In this document: piece by piece, positions 1 through 6,811 of the stretch
Position numbering within the stretch: position 1 is the first letter of the stretch
How the letters are laid out: every line of letters starts with the position of its first letter
From: Phycisphaerae bacterium
GTDB taxonomy: Bacteria > Planctomycetota > Phycisphaerae > JAAYCJ01
Assembly: GCA_012514125.1 (NCBI GenBank)
Contig: JAAZAW010000243.1
Coordinates: 1-9,944, forward strand
DNA length: 9,944 nt
Direction of reading: 5' to 3'
The notes under the pieces: generated by a model
Seen by the model: only the letters and a program-made list of their open reading frames with translations
The model's database searches: none
Told to the model about the DNA's origin: nothing
Program-made: the position numbers and the translations under genes

Positions 1-414
1 GAAAAAAAGAATCGTGTTTTATTTGAACAGACGGTGAGTTTCGCGGCGACGTTGTTATGTCATTCGCTCGAGCGGGGATATCGGACGGCGTTGGTTTGCA
101 CGAATGTTCCGCCGATGATGGTTCCACCGCTTTCGGGGCGTCCGGCACAGTTGCGGATATTAAAAACGTTGAGCGAGGTGGAATATCAGACGACGTACTC
201 GCTGCCTGACTTGTTCAACACCTGGCGATTTACGGGCAGTTGGAGCGGTCGGTGTCTGGTGGTGGGATTGTCCGATCCGCACACGGGAGTTCTTAAAAAA
301 CTTAACGAGGTGATTGGTCCGGTTCAATATTTTCATGTCGGGACTCCCGAATGGCGTGAGCTTTTTATTCCGCCGATGTATTTGCGGGAAGCGAGGGGAG
401 GCGCTCATGATTAA
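1..414 (+). CDS. DUF58 domain protein, C-terminal part (5' end outside window)
   Basis: The reading frame is open from base 1 and ends at TAA 412-414, so only about 137 C-terminal residues are present and the start lies upstream of the window. The segment around residues 10-30 (ending SLERGYRTALV) matches the conserved end of DUF58 proteins, where a von Willebrand A-like fold has a helix followed by 'ERGYRVGLV'. The rest fits the variable C-terminal tail of the family. DUF58 proteins are usually encoded next to a MoxR AAA+ ATPase and a TgpA-type transglutaminase, and the latter follows directly here with an 8-base overlap, which supports the call. The biochemical role of DUF58 proteins is not well established; they are thought to work with MoxR as a chaperone-like module. 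A MoxR gene upstream is expected but cannot be seen. Confidence 0.75.
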   Translation, partial: EKKNRVLFEQTVSFAATLLCHSLERGYRTALVCTNVPPMMVPPLSGRPAQLRILKTLSEVEYQTTYSLPDLFNTWRFTGSWSGRCLVVGLSDPHTGVLKKLNEVIGPVQYFHVGTPEWRELFIPPMYLREARGGAHD

Positions 415-2962
415 ACTTCGAGAATTGTCGATTCCGAGTTTTCTTTGTGCGGTGCTTTCGTTATTCGCCTTGTTGAGTCGATATTTTATCAATCCGGTGC
501 CGTTATTTTTATGTTGCGTTCTGGCGTTGTCGATTGCTTTTTTTCGTGTCAACAATCCTGTAAGGATTTCACGAACGTCTTCACTGATTTTACTTTTGGC
601 ATTGATATTATTTTTGAATTTTCTGGTTTTTGGTCTTCGGGCACATCCGGAGCATGCGCTGGTTTATTTTTTAGCGTCGCTGGTGGTGGCTAGAAGTTTT
701 TCATTGCCGGAGTTGGAAAATTATGCGCAATTAATGGCGCTTTCAGCGATCAGTATGTTGGCAGCGGGGGCATTTAGCACGATCGATCATTTTCCACTTG
801 TTTTGATGCTTTATATCGTGTTGGGGGGTTACTGGGTGATCAAGTATCATCTGGCCACCGAATATTTGACGCATTTGCGCACGAGTAATGTTTCAACCTT
901 CACGGTGATTGCTCCACCGAAATCTCATTCGTGGTTCGGTCCTTTTTTTCGCATTATTGCCCTGACGTTTTCAATCGGGATTCTGATTTTTTCTGTGATT
1001 CCCAAGCACACACCGAGTTTGACGCTGCTGGCTGAGTTGGGAATTCGTACTGCTTCGGCGACGGGATTCAGTACGCGGCTGGAGTTGGGGGAAATGTCCA
1101 AAATTCTTGAAGACCCGACGCCGGTTTTGCGGATGAAATATTTGCCGTCGCAAACCCAGGATCGTTATGTCGGCGAGCTTTTTCTTCGGGGTCTTGTTTA
1201 CGGGGATTATGCGAAAACGGGAAATTCCTGGCAATGGTTGGCGGTTCCCTCGCGTCGAACGAAGAAAATAGCGACATCGACTCTGGCGGACGCGAAGATC
1301 ATTCAGCCTCCGATTTCGGACAGTAAGCAACATCATCTGTGGCGGATTTCTTATGAAAAGCCTTTGACAAATTTATTTGTGATCGATCGTCCGCTGGCAT
1401 TGGCGATGAATCAGCAGATGAGCATGGATTACAACTGGGGCAGCAATCTTATTTCGACAAGCAATCAATCGCTGATTAAAGGGACGGTGTATCAGTTACT
1501 TACCGAACAGGTGCCCAATCATATAAAAACAGATTTTGAACCGCAGGGGACGACGACACGCGATACGACGACGCAGGGGACGATTCCATATCGGCGCCGA
1601 TATCGTCGTCTGTCGACACAATCTACGACGAGGCCCTGGAGTGTTCGCCGGTTTCGCCGGCGGGTTATTGATAATCCTGCGACGTCCCAAGTCGCAGGCA
1701 ATAAAACCGGGAACGATTCTTCTTTGACGGAGCAGCAGTTGAACGCCGATGTCGCCCAGGGCTATTCCATGCTGAGCCGACGGACGGACGATAATACGGT
1801 TCTGGTGTCGTTTGATGATTTTCGTCCGATCGCCGAGCAGGTGGCCGGTTCATCGTCGCTTTCTGCAATTGAGCGAGTTCAGAAGATTGAGAACTGGCTT
1901 AAGACTTCGTTTTCGTACACTCTGGACAATACCGATGTCGATCGTGCGAAAGAGCCCCTGATGGATTTTCTGGTTCGGCGAAAGCGAGGTCATTGTGAAT
2001 ATTTTGCATCAGCCATGGTGGCGTTGACTCGATCGCTGGGTTTTGATTCACGTTTGGTCAGTGGATTCAAGGGTGGAGAATACAACAGTTTCGGTGAATA
2101 TTTTGTGGTTCGAAATCTTGATGCTCATGCCTGGGCCGAGGTGTGGATTGAGGATCAGGGTTGGGTGAGATTTGATCCGACGCCCGCGAGCCGGGATGAA
2201 CAGGTTCGCCAGCAGGACAGTAAACTTTTCAAGTGGTTCTGGGATTTTGTGGACCTGATGCAATATAACTGGACCGACAAGATCGTCAGCTATGACGGGT
2301 CTAACCGCAATGAATTCATGACGAGCCTCAATAAACAAATTGCCGATCCCAACAGCCGTTTTGATGAAGATCCGTGGACGCTCAAAAATGCCTGGAAATG
2401 GCTGGTGAATTTGATTCGCGGTCGCAATTATAAATCTGTTTGGGTGCAGGTGCTTCATTTTATTGTCGCCATCGGTATTTTGGTGCTGATTGGTTTTTTG
2501 TTTAGAATTTTCATCGATGTTTTTATGATCATGTGGACGACGATCAAACAGTTTATTCGTCGCCGATGGGAAAGTCGTTTCGGTCGATTGTGGTATTGTC
2601 CTGTCGATTTTTATCGCAGGCTGCTTCTGTGGCTTGCTACTCGGGGAATGACCCGCAGAGGGACGGAAACCGCGGATGAATTTGTCGATCGGGTGAGCCT
2701 GGTTCGTCCGGACATGGAAAAAGTATTACGATTTGTTACCAAGGTTTATCTGGCCATTCGTTTCGGTGGAAAGGCGATCAACGCCAAACAGCGCCAATAT
2801 CTGATCGATCAGGTGGAATCTGTCGAAACGACCATCGCCACGACTCGGCTGGTGACTCGCGAAGTGGTTGTTTCGGGTGACAAGTCCCCTAAAACTCGTA
2901 AGCGAGTTCAGGACGAAAAAGACCCGCAACTGACAAACAAGGACTTCGACTTCCGTCGATAA
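407..2962 (+). CDS. TgpA-type membrane transglutaminase-like protein (DUF3488 / transglutaminase core / DUF4129)
   Basis: This is an 851-residue membrane protein. The N-terminal 200 residues hold about seven hydrophobic segments (from IPSFLCAVLSLFALLSRYF at 9 to a helix ending near FSVIPK at about 200), as in the DUF3488 part of TgpA. A long extracytoplasmic region follows, then a transglutaminase core with an intact catalytic triad: Cys530 in GHCEYFASAM, His574 in DAHAWAEV and Asp590 in FDPTPA. A single membrane helix lies near 682-706, followed by a cytoplasmic DUF4129-like tail (TADEFVDRV). Family members act at the envelope on periplasmic proteins or peptides; the substrate here is unknown. 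I chose ATG407 over an upstream in-frame ATG at 314 because it has a GAGGGGAGG ribosome site just before it, begins where family similarity begins, and gives an 8-base ATGATTAA overlap with the DUF58 gene, implying translational coupling. An Arg/Thr-rich insert at residues 380-427 is unusual. Confidence 0.93.
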   Translation: MIKLRELSIPSFLCAVLSLFALLSRYFINPVPLFLCCVLALSIAFFRVNNPVRISRTSSLILLLALILFLNFLVFGLRAHPEHALVYFLASLVVARSFSLPELENYAQLMALSAISMLAAGAFSTIDHFPLVLMLYIVLGGYWVIKYHLATEYLTHLRTSNVSTFTVIAPPKSHSWFGPFFRIIALTFSIGILIFSVIPKHTPSLTLLAELGIRTASATGFSTRLELGEMSKILEDPTPVLRMKYLPSQTQDRYVGELFLRGLVYGDYAKTGNSWQWLAVPSRRTKKIATSTLADAKIIQPPISDSKQHHLWRISYEKPLTNLFVIDRPLALAMNQQMSMDYNWGSNLISTSNQSLIKGTVYQLLTEQVPNHIKTDFEPQGTTTRDTTTQGTIPYRRRYRRLSTQSTTRPWSVRRFRRRVIDNPATSQVAGNKTGNDSSLTEQQLNADVAQGYSMLSRRTDDNTVLVSFDDFRPIAEQVAGSSSLSAIERVQKIENWLKTSFSYTLDNTDVDRAKEPLMDFLVRRKRGHCEYFASAMVALTRSLGFDSRLVSGFKGGEYNSFGEYFVVRNLDAHAWAEVWIEDQGWVRFDPTPASRDEQVRQQDSKLFKWFWDFVDLMQYNWTDKIVSYDGSNRNEFMTSLNKQIADPNSRFDEDPWTLKNAWKWLVNLIRGRNYKSVWVQVLHFIVAIGILVLIGFLFRIFIDVFMIMWTTIKQFIRRRWESRFGRLWYCPVDFYRRLLLWLATRGMTRRGTETADEFVDRVSLVRPDMEKVLRFVTKVYLAIRFGGKAINAKQRQYLIDQVESVETTIATTRLVTREVVVSGDKSPKTRKRVQDEKDPQLTNKDFDFRR
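1542..1698. repeat. Cluster of short direct repeats and palindromes inside the transglutaminase gene
   Basis: Within about 160 coding bases there are: a 12-base direct repeat CGCAGGGGACGA at 1542-1553 and 1572-1583 (30-base period); a perfect 16-base palindrome ATATCGGCGCCGATAT at 1588-1603; a 9-base-period repeat TTCGCCGG at 1644-1651 and 1653-1660, which also forms the stem CGCCGG/CCGGCG (1646-1662); and a perfect 8-bp inverted repeat CCTGCGAC/GTCGCAGG with a 7-base loop (1676-1698). The encoded peptide is low-complexity and rich in Thr and Arg (YRRRYRR, RRFRRR). The reading frame stays open throughout. Either repeat expansion or an in-frame inserted palindromic element could explain it. 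Confidence 0.6.
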
Positions 2963-3013
2963 ACGCCGTTGCAGCCTGCCGCTGTGGAAGACCACTTTAA
3001 CCGCGAGAGACAC

Positions 3014-4054
3014 TTATTCCAAACCCGCCATGATTTCGCCCAGAAGGTTGGTAATGGTAATGATGCCGATCGGTTTATTTTGGCGGTTTGTGACCAGGGC
3101 CAAACGAATGGCGGATTCTTTCATGAGGTTTAACGCGGTTAAAACATTTTCGTTTGCATTGATCCGTTGTACGGGCTGCATGAATGATGCGGGGTATTGA
3201 TGGGGTTCCGCGGCGAGGACTTCATAAATCGAGACGACGCCGACGATGTTGTCGATCGAGCCTTGATAAAGTGGGACGCGGGCAAAGGCATCTTTTTCCA
3301 ATCGATGGATGAATTCTTCGCGTGAAATTTCGACGGGCAGCGCGAAGACTTTTTGCAGCGGTGTGAAAACTCTCGTCAGGCGGATGCCGGGCAGTTGCAG
3401 AAGTTTTTCGGCCATGTCGCCCTGGATTTTTGAAAGCGGGCCGGCGACGAGACTTTCACGGAGTAATTCACCCAAATCATCCCAATCGTGCGTTGTCATG
3501 TCGTATCCGGGGCTCACGCGATTCGCGAGTTTGATGGTGAATCGGGAGAAGTATCCCACGAGCAAGCCCAGGCCGGTCAGGCGGATGAACCAGTAGCTTA
3601 GGCGGATAAAGTGGGCGGACTTGAGCATCAGAGAATTGGCTCGGGCGTAGAAGCACATTTTAGGTACGGTCTCGCCGAAGATGAAGACGAAGGGGGTGAG
3701 GACTAATGTTGTGATCCATTCGATTTTATAGTTCGAAACGTTTTGCACGTTCAGATAGGTGACAAGAATGGTGGTAAGCAGATAGTTGACCAGATTATTA
3801 CAAATGAGAAATACGCTGATAAGGAATTGTTGATTGTCCAGTAGTTGATCGAGGATCATGGCGGAACGATTTTTTTGTCTGCAGGCCATGTGAAGTCGAA
3901 GCCGATTCATTCGATAGAGACCTGTTTCCATGCCGCTGTAACCGGCGGAGAGGATGATCAAAATCATCAATGCGATCATTGTTGCCCCCAGCGAATGGCC
4001 GGGGATCAGCCAATAAAGCCATTGTGTGTTGACAGACAGCAGATCACTCCACAT
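3014..4054 (-). CDS. CNNM (DUF21) transmembrane protein with CBS pair, short form without CorC/HlyC domain
   Basis: The protein has 346 residues. The N-terminal part is a DUF21/CNNM membrane domain: a first helix at about 22-38, the motif SGMETGLY (40-47, corresponding to SGSETAL in relatives), further helices including an FLICNNLVNYLL-type segment, and GETVPK near 127-132. A CBS-domain pair follows; the first repeat carries the recognisable RVPLYQGSIDNIVGVV stretch, and the protein ends right after the second at IMAGLE. The C-terminal CorC_HlyC domain and the DEYGG motif of the neighbouring paralogue are absent. CNNM-CBS proteins are known or suspected to move Mg2+ or other divalent cations and to sense nucleotides through the CBS pair; the ion here is not known. 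The start ATG (4052-4054) overlaps the end of the upstream paralogue by 11 bases, so the two are probably co-translated. Confidence 0.88.
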   Translation of the reverse strand: MWSDLLSVNTQWLYWLIPGHSLGATMIALMILIILSAGYSGMETGLYRMNRLRLHMACRQKNRSAMILDQLLDNQQFLISVFLICNNLVNYLLTTILVTYLNVQNVSNYKIEWITTLVLTPFVFIFGETVPKMCFYARANSLMLKSAHFIRLSYWFIRLTGLGLLVGYFSRFTIKLANRVSPGYDMTTHDWDDLGELLRESLVAGPLSKIQGDMAEKLLQLPGIRLTRVFTPLQKVFALPVEISREEFIHRLEKDAFARVPLYQGSIDNIVGVVSIYEVLAAEPHQYPASFMQPVQRINANENVLTALNLMKESAIRLALVTNRQNKPIGIITITNLLGEIMAGLE

Positions 4055-5327
4055 AAGTTTTTCTTAGCTCCACGATCTCGATTTTTTTCAAACATTTATG
4101 GTGATAGGTGTGAACCTTGAGTCGAAGATGCTCATAATCGAGCGATTCATTTTCTTCGGGGAAATGGCCTTTCAGGTGCATTAAAAGGCCTGCGAGGGTA
4201 TCGACGTCGGGTTCGTCGATAATGGGAAGTTTAAAGAATTCGAAAAAATCGTGGACGGGCAGGTGGCCGTCGGCAAGATAATGTCCCGGACCGATACGGA
4301 GAATTTCGGGAATAGCGGATTCGGAAAATTCCGGTCGGAGTTCTTCGAATATTTGTTCGAGGACGACTTCCTGGCTGACCATGCCGCTCACGCCGCCATA
4401 TTCGTCGACGACGATGGCGATGTCGGTTTTTTTGGTATGAAACATATGAAGCAGTTGATCGACAAGCTGATATTCGGGGACGAACTCGACGCGTTCGAGG
4501 ACGTCTTTAAGATGCCGCGGTTTTTCTGTCCATAACCGGCGGGCGCGAACGATGCCGGCGATCTGGTCGATTTTGAAAACGAAAACGGGTAATCGCGTTT
4601 GGCTGGTTTTTCGGACGAGCGCTTTGGCGTTTTCGACAGGGATATGAATATCGCAGGCGGTCATTCGCACGCGGGGAATCATGATTTGACTGACCTGAAG
4701 GTCCCGAAGTTCGAGAACTTTGCTCAGGAGTTCCGTCTGGGCGGTTTGAAGATAGCCTTCGCGATGTGAAACCTTGAGCAAGGCTTCGAGTTCCTTTTTG
4801 GACAAAGCCGGGTCGCGGTCAACTCCAATGAAGAGCCTCACCAGAGGAACGATGACGATCGTATGAAGGATCGATAGAGCAGGATGAATGATTCGAAATA
4901 ACAGCCACAGTGGTGGGGCAAGAAGCATCGAGGTCTTCAGGCGAAGATTGAAGGCCCATGCTTTGGGGAAAATTTCACCGAACATGATGAGCGATAAAAG
5001 ACTTAAAACGCCCACCGCGCTGGCCAGGAGCGGATAGCCTGCTTGAACAGCGTGATAGACGATGAAGCTGGTGATGGTAAAAAACAGAATGTTGACGGTC
5101 AGGTTACATGCGAGAATAACGAGCAATAATTTTTCGGGTTTTCGTAAAAGAACGTGAATGATTTTGCTGATTTTCGGTGAAATATCATTGAGTTTTTGAT
5201 GATCATAATTCGTCAGGCTGAACAAAGCGGTTTCCGAACCGCTGAAAAAGGCGCTAAAAACAAGAAGGATGCCCATGGTTCCCAGGGACGGTAAATGTTT
5301 GATCATGAAGTCGATAATTTCTGTCAA
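4044..5327 (-). CDS. CNNM (DUF21)-CBS-CorC/HlyC family transporter or hemolysin-like protein
   Basis: The 427-residue protein has the full family layout. A CNNM/DUF21 membrane domain covers about residues 15-190, with FSGSETALFSL at 28-38, an NLTVN-containing helix and GEIFPKAWA. A CBS pair covers about 210-335, opening with MIPRVRM and containing VVDEYGGVSGM (Asp308-Glu309-Tyr310). A CorC_HlyC domain fills about 345-425. Relatives include CorB/CorC and YhdP/YfjD-type proteins, involved in Mg2+ (or Co2+) efflux; older annotation calls them hemolysin C. The start is TTG at 5325-5327, chosen because AAGAGGG lies 9 bases upstream; the first in-frame ATG (Met8 in this numbering, 5304-5306) has no comparable ribosome site. 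It lies 14 bases after the MBL gene and overlaps the second CNNM gene by 11 bases, consistent with one operon. Length and motifs look complete. Confidence 0.92.
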   Translation of the reverse strand: MTEIIDFMIKHLPSLGTMGILLVFSAFFSGSETALFSLTNYDHQKLNDISPKISKIIHVLLRKPEKLLLVILACNLTVNILFFTITSFIVYHAVQAGYPLLASAVGVLSLLSLIMFGEIFPKAWAFNLRLKTSMLLAPPLWLLFRIIHPALSILHTIVIVPLVRLFIGVDRDPALSKKELEALLKVSHREGYLQTAQTELLSKVLELRDLQVSQIMIPRVRMTACDIHIPVENAKALVRKTSQTRLPVFVFKIDQIAGIVRARRLWTEKPRHLKDVLERVEFVPEYQLVDQLLHMFHTKKTDIAIVVDEYGGVSGMVSQEVVLEQIFEELRPEFSESAIPEILRIGPGHYLADGHLPVHDFFEFFKLPIIDEPDVDTLAGLLMHLKGHFPEENESLDYEHLRLKVHTYHHKCLKKIEIVELRKTYVE

Positions 5328-5336
5328 CGCTTAAGA

Positions 5337-5343
5337 CCCTCTT
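5337..5343 (-). promoter_or_regulatory. Ribosome binding site that supports a TTG start
   Basis: On the minus strand AAGAGGG is placed 9 bases before the TTG codon at 5327-5325. It touches the stop codon of the upstream MBL gene (TAA, complement of 5342-5344), so termination there could assist re-initiation on the CNNM gene. Confidence 0.6.
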
Positions 5344-6019
5344 ATAACATTTTTCCGAGCAGGGGAATCAGATTGTCGTGGCCTGGAATGATCACATCGG
5401 CGACTTCAAGGATGTCCTCAAGCGATTGCTGGGCCTGTTTGATATCAAAGCAATCGTCCCAGACCTTGCCGTGTTCGAGATAATCGGTATTGATCACTGC
5501 GTCACCGGCGATGACAATCGCACCGACAGGCGGAGTGAGCAGCAGTCCACAACAACCGGCAGAAGCGCCGGGCGAGGGAAAGATTTCCACGTGTTCCTCG
5601 AGTTTTTCCGGAGCCGGTTGGCAACGATCCAGCAGCGCCAGGTCTTCGGCGATTATTTTTCGAACTTCGGGCTCATCCTGAGTATGCCGATAGCGTTCTT
5701 CGAAGAAATGCCGTACATGATGTTTTTCTGTTTCATGAATATACCAGTTCGCCGTATCGTAGGCGCCGAGCGCTCCCCGATGGGCTGCACGGAAAGTGGT
5801 CAGGAAAACGTCGGTAATATCCTTATTTTTAATTCCGGCCCGCTCGAACAATCGTGCATCGAGCACCTGAGGCGGCAGAGCAGGATCGACGAGGATATTT
5901 TTCGATCCCGAAACGATGAGCGTGGTGGTGGCATGGGGCGTTCGCAGCTCCGCGGTTTCGTTCCAAAAGGAGTTGCAACTAAGTGTTCCGATACTGATGA
6001 CTTTATACTCAACCGACAT
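5342..6019 (-). CDS. MBL-fold protein with degenerate metal-binding motifs
   Basis: The 225-residue protein has the outline of a metallo-beta-lactamase fold: ILVDPALP at 42-49, the beta strand VFLT (71-74) that normally leads into HxHxDH, a PxPGxxxG turn at 148-155, IAGDAVI at 170-176 and IPGHDNLIP at 211-219. Compared with the family, the HxHxDH motif is replaced by TFRAAH, leaving only His80; the second metal His in 'PGHT/S' is Ala152; Asp173 and His214 are kept. A normal two-zinc site therefore cannot form, so it may bind one metal, bind it differently, or be a non-catalytic relative. The start ATG (6017-6019) has AAAGGA 10 bases upstream. It is the first gene of a three-gene operon with two CNNM-CBS proteins, so a link with ion homeostasis is possible, but its substrate is unknown. 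Confidence 0.8.
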   Translation of the reverse strand: MSVEYKVISIGTLSCNSFWNETAELRTPHATTTLIVSGSKNILVDPALPPQVLDARLFERAGIKNKDITDVFLTTFRAAHRGALGAYDTANWYIHETEKHHVRHFFEERYRHTQDEPEVRKIIAEDLALLDRCQPAPEKLEEHVEIFPSPGASAGCCGLLLTPPVGAIVIAGDAVINTDYLEHGKVWDDCFDIKQAQQSLEDILEVADVIIPGHDNLIPLLGKML

Positions 6020-6033
6020 CGAACAAGATTCCT

Positions 6034-6062
6034 TTGACGCTGTATAAAAAAAAGTATATAGT
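6034..6062 (+). promoter_or_regulatory. Sigma70-like promoter for the small membrane protein / phosphoesterase genes
   Basis: TTGACG (6034-6039) and TATAGT (6057-6062) are separated by 17 bases, each differing from consensus at one position. The predicted transcription start is near 6069, giving a leader of about 50 bases before ATG6120. The spacer contains an A8 tract flanked by the imperfect inverted repeat CTGTATA/TATATAG (6040-6046 and 6055-6061), a possible operator. The -35 box overlaps the ribosome site of the divergent MBL gene (complement of 6030-6035). Confidence 0.6.
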
Positions 6063-6083
6063 GTGCCTTTAGTCTGCAAATAT

Positions 6084-6089
6084 ATTATA
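6084..6089 (-). promoter_or_regulatory. Possible -10 box for the divergent MBL-CNNM operon
   Basis: The minus strand reads TATAAT here, a perfect -10 hexamer 65 bases before the MBL start codon. No good -35 hexamer is found at 16-18 bases and there is no extended -10 TGn, so this is only a candidate. If used, its start near 6077 would slightly overlap the plus-strand transcript. Confidence 0.3.
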
Positions 6090-6119
6090 ACGACCGTTTT
6101 AAGGTTTAGGAGTAAAAAT

Positions 6120-6323
6120 ATGAAGACGCGTTTGATCCCGGGTTGGTTGCGGTTGTCGAGTCAACTGGTTCTGGCTTTACCGATGGTTGGTTTTTTCTCC
6201 GATATAGTCGGCTCGGATTATTTCAAACAGTATGTTGCCGATGTCCTTGTCAGTGTTATCGAATCGTTCGGGACCGCCCTGATTCATGTGGTCGTTCAGG
6301 CCATCCTGTACGGAGCAGCCTAA
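6120..6323 (+). CDS. Small hydrophobic protein of unknown function, 67 residues
   Basis: I do not recognise this protein. It starts at ATG6120 behind a clear AGGAG with 7-base spacing (6108-6112), downstream of a good promoter, so it is very likely translated. The sequence begins with a short basic stretch (MKTRLIPGWLRL), followed by a hydrophobic segment at about 14-30 (SQLVLALPMVGFFSDIV), a more polar middle (GSDYFKQYVAD), and a second, amphipathic or hydrophobic segment at about 39-65 that ends in ILYGAA. Such a profile fits a small inner-membrane protein with one or two helices, or an amphipathic membrane-associated peptide. The phosphoesterase gene follows 7 bases after its stop codon, so the two are probably one transcription unit. 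It contains no cysteine and no obvious motif. Confidence 0.7.
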   Translation: MKTRLIPGWLRLSSQLVLALPMVGFFSDIVGSDYFKQYVADVLVSVIESFGTALIHVVVQAILYGAA

Positions 6324-6330
6324 TTTTTTG

Positions 6331-6756
6331 ATGGTTCCGAATATGAACACGACTATATCCCTGCCGTTTGTGGTGCAAAAACATTACAAGGGCAGGGTTT
6401 TTCATTGGGACCTGATGCTTCAGCGTCCGATCGAAGGAGCAAATCCTGAAGATCGGTTCCTGGCCACCTGGCAATTGACGGTCGAACCCGTCATGGAGAA
6501 TTTAGACTCTCCGGTGTCAGCGCTGCCCCTGCCGGACCATCGGGGGATTTATCTGGAATACCAAGGCCCCATCACCCACAATCGCGGATATTGCCAGATC
6601 GTCGATTGCGGGCGATATGATCTTCTTGAATACAGCGAAAATTTATGGCGGGTTCGATTTGTCGGCAGGCAATTGATCGGCCTGTTCGAGTTGAAAAAAA
6701 ATACCGTTGGTGATAGCTGGACGTTGGCAAGATGCCCTCAGACTGATAAACTTTAA
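6331..6756 (+). CDS. Stand-alone LigD-type 3'-phosphoesterase (PE) domain protein
   Basis: The 141-residue protein consists of one domain resembling the N-terminal phosphoesterase domain of bacterial NHEJ ligase LigD (Pfam LigD_N type). Signature positions include FVVQKH (His18), GRVFHWDLML (Arg22, His25, Asp27), ATWQL (Trp47), DHRGIYLEYQG (His70, Glu76) and GYCQIVDCGRYDLLE. In LigD, this domain trims 3'-terminal ribonucleotides and removes 3' phosphates at DNA breaks using a metal held by His and Asp residues. The spacing from the first His to HxD is one residue longer than in LigD, and HWDLML is the form I associate with planctomycete single-domain relatives. No ligase, primase or Ku gene is nearby. 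The start is uncertain: ATG6331 was chosen, with GGAG at 6312-6315 rather distant; ATG6343 is the alternative. Translational coupling with the preceding small gene is likely. Confidence 0.82.
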   Translation: MVPNMNTTISLPFVVQKHYKGRVFHWDLMLQRPIEGANPEDRFLATWQLTVEPVMENLDSPVSALPLPDHRGIYLEYQGPITHNRGYCQIVDCGRYDLLEYSENLWRVRFVGRQLIGLFELKKNTVGDSWTLARCPQTDKL

Positions 6757-6811
6757 TCGGGGAATCAAAATTAACTTGCCTTTTCGTGATGTTTTAAATT
6801 AAATATAGTTT

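Noticed and set aside
314..406. Upstream extension of the transglutaminase to ATG314
   Set aside because: It lies wholly in the DUF58 gene, lacks a ribosome site, and adds residues unlike the family; ATG407 has a strong site.
2984..2995. Small hairpin GTGG/CCAC between the convergent genes, as a terminator
   Set aside because: Only a 4-bp stem with three T after it; too weak to call.
6020..6079. Upstream extension of the MBL protein to a TTG at 6079
   Set aside because: The extra 20 residues do not resemble the fold, run through the promoter region, and ATG6019 has a ribosome site.
6063..6119. Upstream GTG start for the small membrane protein
   Set aside because: It would translate the ribosome site and leader; AGGAG is ideally spaced for ATG6120.
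6331..6756. Remnant of a full-length LigD ligase
   Set aside because: The domain is complete with its own start and stop, and no ligase or polymerase remnant is seen in any frame nearby.
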